The position numbers were made by a program, and so were the translations under genes. Positions 62,701-64,000 of a stretch of DNA of 64,000 nt are shown one piece after another (the stretch's first letter is position 1; the number at the start of each line of letters is the position of its first letter). The stretch comes from Persicaria tinctoria. Lineage: Eukaryota; Streptophyta; Magnoliopsida; Caryophyllales; Polygonaceae. Location of the stretch: the NCBI GenBank assembly GCA_037127255.1, contig JBANSL010000013.1:12668688-12732687 (forward strand). Reading direction: 5' to 3'. The notes under the pieces were generated by a model. That model was not told the origin of the DNA. It was given only the letters and a program-made list of their open reading frames with translations, and made no database searches.

Positions 62701-64000
62701 TAGTATATAATTACAAGCACTAGAACATATGAACCGTGTCTTTAATTTTATAATTTTAAAATTATCGCAAAATTATCAAATCATGATTTTTTTTAAGTTA
62801 AAGAGGAAAAAATTGACAAACCCGAAATCGACCCGAATGACCCGAAACCAGGTCAAACCCGGGTTCGAGTCAACCTGGATATACCCGGAACCCGAAGTGA
62901 CCCGATCCGAATGACCTGTTTAACCGGTCTAGGTGTGATCGATTAGGCTAGGATGAAATAAATAAAGGAATAATTTCTCTAATCAAAATATAAACAATGA
63001 TTTAAGTAAGGAATATATTAAAAACCTTTTGTGTCAAAATCTCATTCTAGTCACCATCTTTATTAGGAAAAAGTGGTTAATGAATAATTAAATGACAAAA
63101 AGACATTAATAAAAAAAAATGAAAAAAATGAAAAATAATAATTGGTTAAGATTCCTAAAAATAAATTGAGAATAACATATAAGAAAAAACTTTCTATTTT
63201 AAGAGTTTATATAGATATAGATATGGATTAAAATTCAAAAATCTAAAATCAACAAAAGCGAAAAATAATTACTATTCGTGGATATATCTCATATATATAT
63301 ATTGAATTTGATTTAAAAAAATGATAAGTATATAGGTTAAACACTTTAATAGATTAACGACGTTAACAACGTCATGTAAATTGTCATGGGCCTGGTGAAA
63401 GGATTATTAAATAACATAAAAGTTAAATTAAAGTCTCGTTAATAAAATGAGTTTTAGATAAAATCTTATTGCACGTGTATATATAATATTGGGGATTTAA
63501 TGATTTATCATATATATAATAATATAACTAGATCGAGAATCAACATAGATATGATTGAAATTTATGTATAAATATATAAGGCACACGAGGTCTAGGAAAG
63601 TGTTGGTTAGGGAGTGGGGGAGGTGATCGGTTTCAATTTGAAATTATTCCAAATGTCAAACCAACAATCGCTCTCTGCTGCATGCATATATGCCGCCTTT
63701 CAAACTGGTTCCAAAATATATTATTTATTATTTATTTTAAACATTACAGTAATTATTTACACACAAATTCGCTTGAAAGTTGAAACTGATAACTCCATGA
63801 TAAAGGTTTTTTATATAATGTATTTCTGTAGGGATGATGGAAGAGAAGAAAGATATTTTATTTTTATACAAATATCAATTGGATAAGATACGATTTATTT
63901 GCAAGCCGTTTTCACGAATGTTTTGTTCAGAGGGTGTCTCAAGGTCTTGAAAAATGTTCGGACGCTGTTTTAATCTTTTACTAATATTCGTTACCCGTGC
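62701..64000. other. AT-rich flank with a second ACCCGA cluster; no gene seen
   Basis: Degenerate ACCCGA words lie at about 62820-62935. The remainder is AT-rich. The small frame at 63614-63886 has no recognisable product. Confidence 0.5.

Overview
This is a 64 kb piece of nuclear DNA from a flowering plant. It is AT-rich. Genes have GT-AG introns, there are Ty1-copia, CACTA, Mutator-like, LINE and MITE sequences, and host genes sit far apart among repeats. A eudicot is most likely, since the first two host genes look like neighbours of the Arabidopsis TMKL1 locus. I cannot name the species from the sequence alone.

Host genes. (1) A two-exon TMKL1-type leucine-rich-repeat receptor pseudokinase lies at 6825-9405 (+) and gives 674 residues. 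(2) A seven-exon secreted pectate lyase lies at 16477-10737 (-). It gives 445 residues when small 5' exons of 110, 48 and 72 nt are joined across a 3.3 kb intron full of repeats. (3) A very large secreted glycine-rich protein of 687 residues lies at 41796-43859 (+). (4) A small EPF-type C2H2 zinc-finger protein with a C-terminal EAR-like motif lies at 56458-56874 (-). Genes 1 and 2 converge tail to tail.

Mobile DNA dominates the rest. A 10.5 kb CACTA (En/Spm) element at 20629-31140 has a matching AAA target duplication, subterminal repeats and two uninterrupted genes on the minus strand: a four-exon TNP2-like transposase (1144 residues) and a five-exon Transposase_24-type protein (567 residues). 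A young Ty1-copia element at 50648-55528 has 212-bp LTRs with two mismatches and a GTTTT target duplication. Its single-frame polyprotein carries three in-frame stops. It sits inside the fourth unit of a roughly 1.7 kb tandem array (about 44.4-56.2 kb) built from antisense LINE zinc-knuckle fragments and other retroelement tails.

At 57.2-61.8 kb there are three Mutator-like elements, each with a 9-bp target duplication. One is nested inside another, and at least two carry GC-rich cargo unlike the surrounding DNA. Around these are Stowaway- and Tourist-type MITEs, a 432-bp foldback in the pectate lyase intron, a palindrome-rich GATATC element, a SINE-like element, hAT-like and Helitron-like candidates, LINE remnants, and long TA and CT microsatellites.

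The host genes do not form an operon or pathway. TMKL1-like and pectate lyase both concern the cell surface or wall, as does the glycine-rich protein, but co-regulation is not shown by the sequence. No tRNA, rRNA or CRISPR was recognised.
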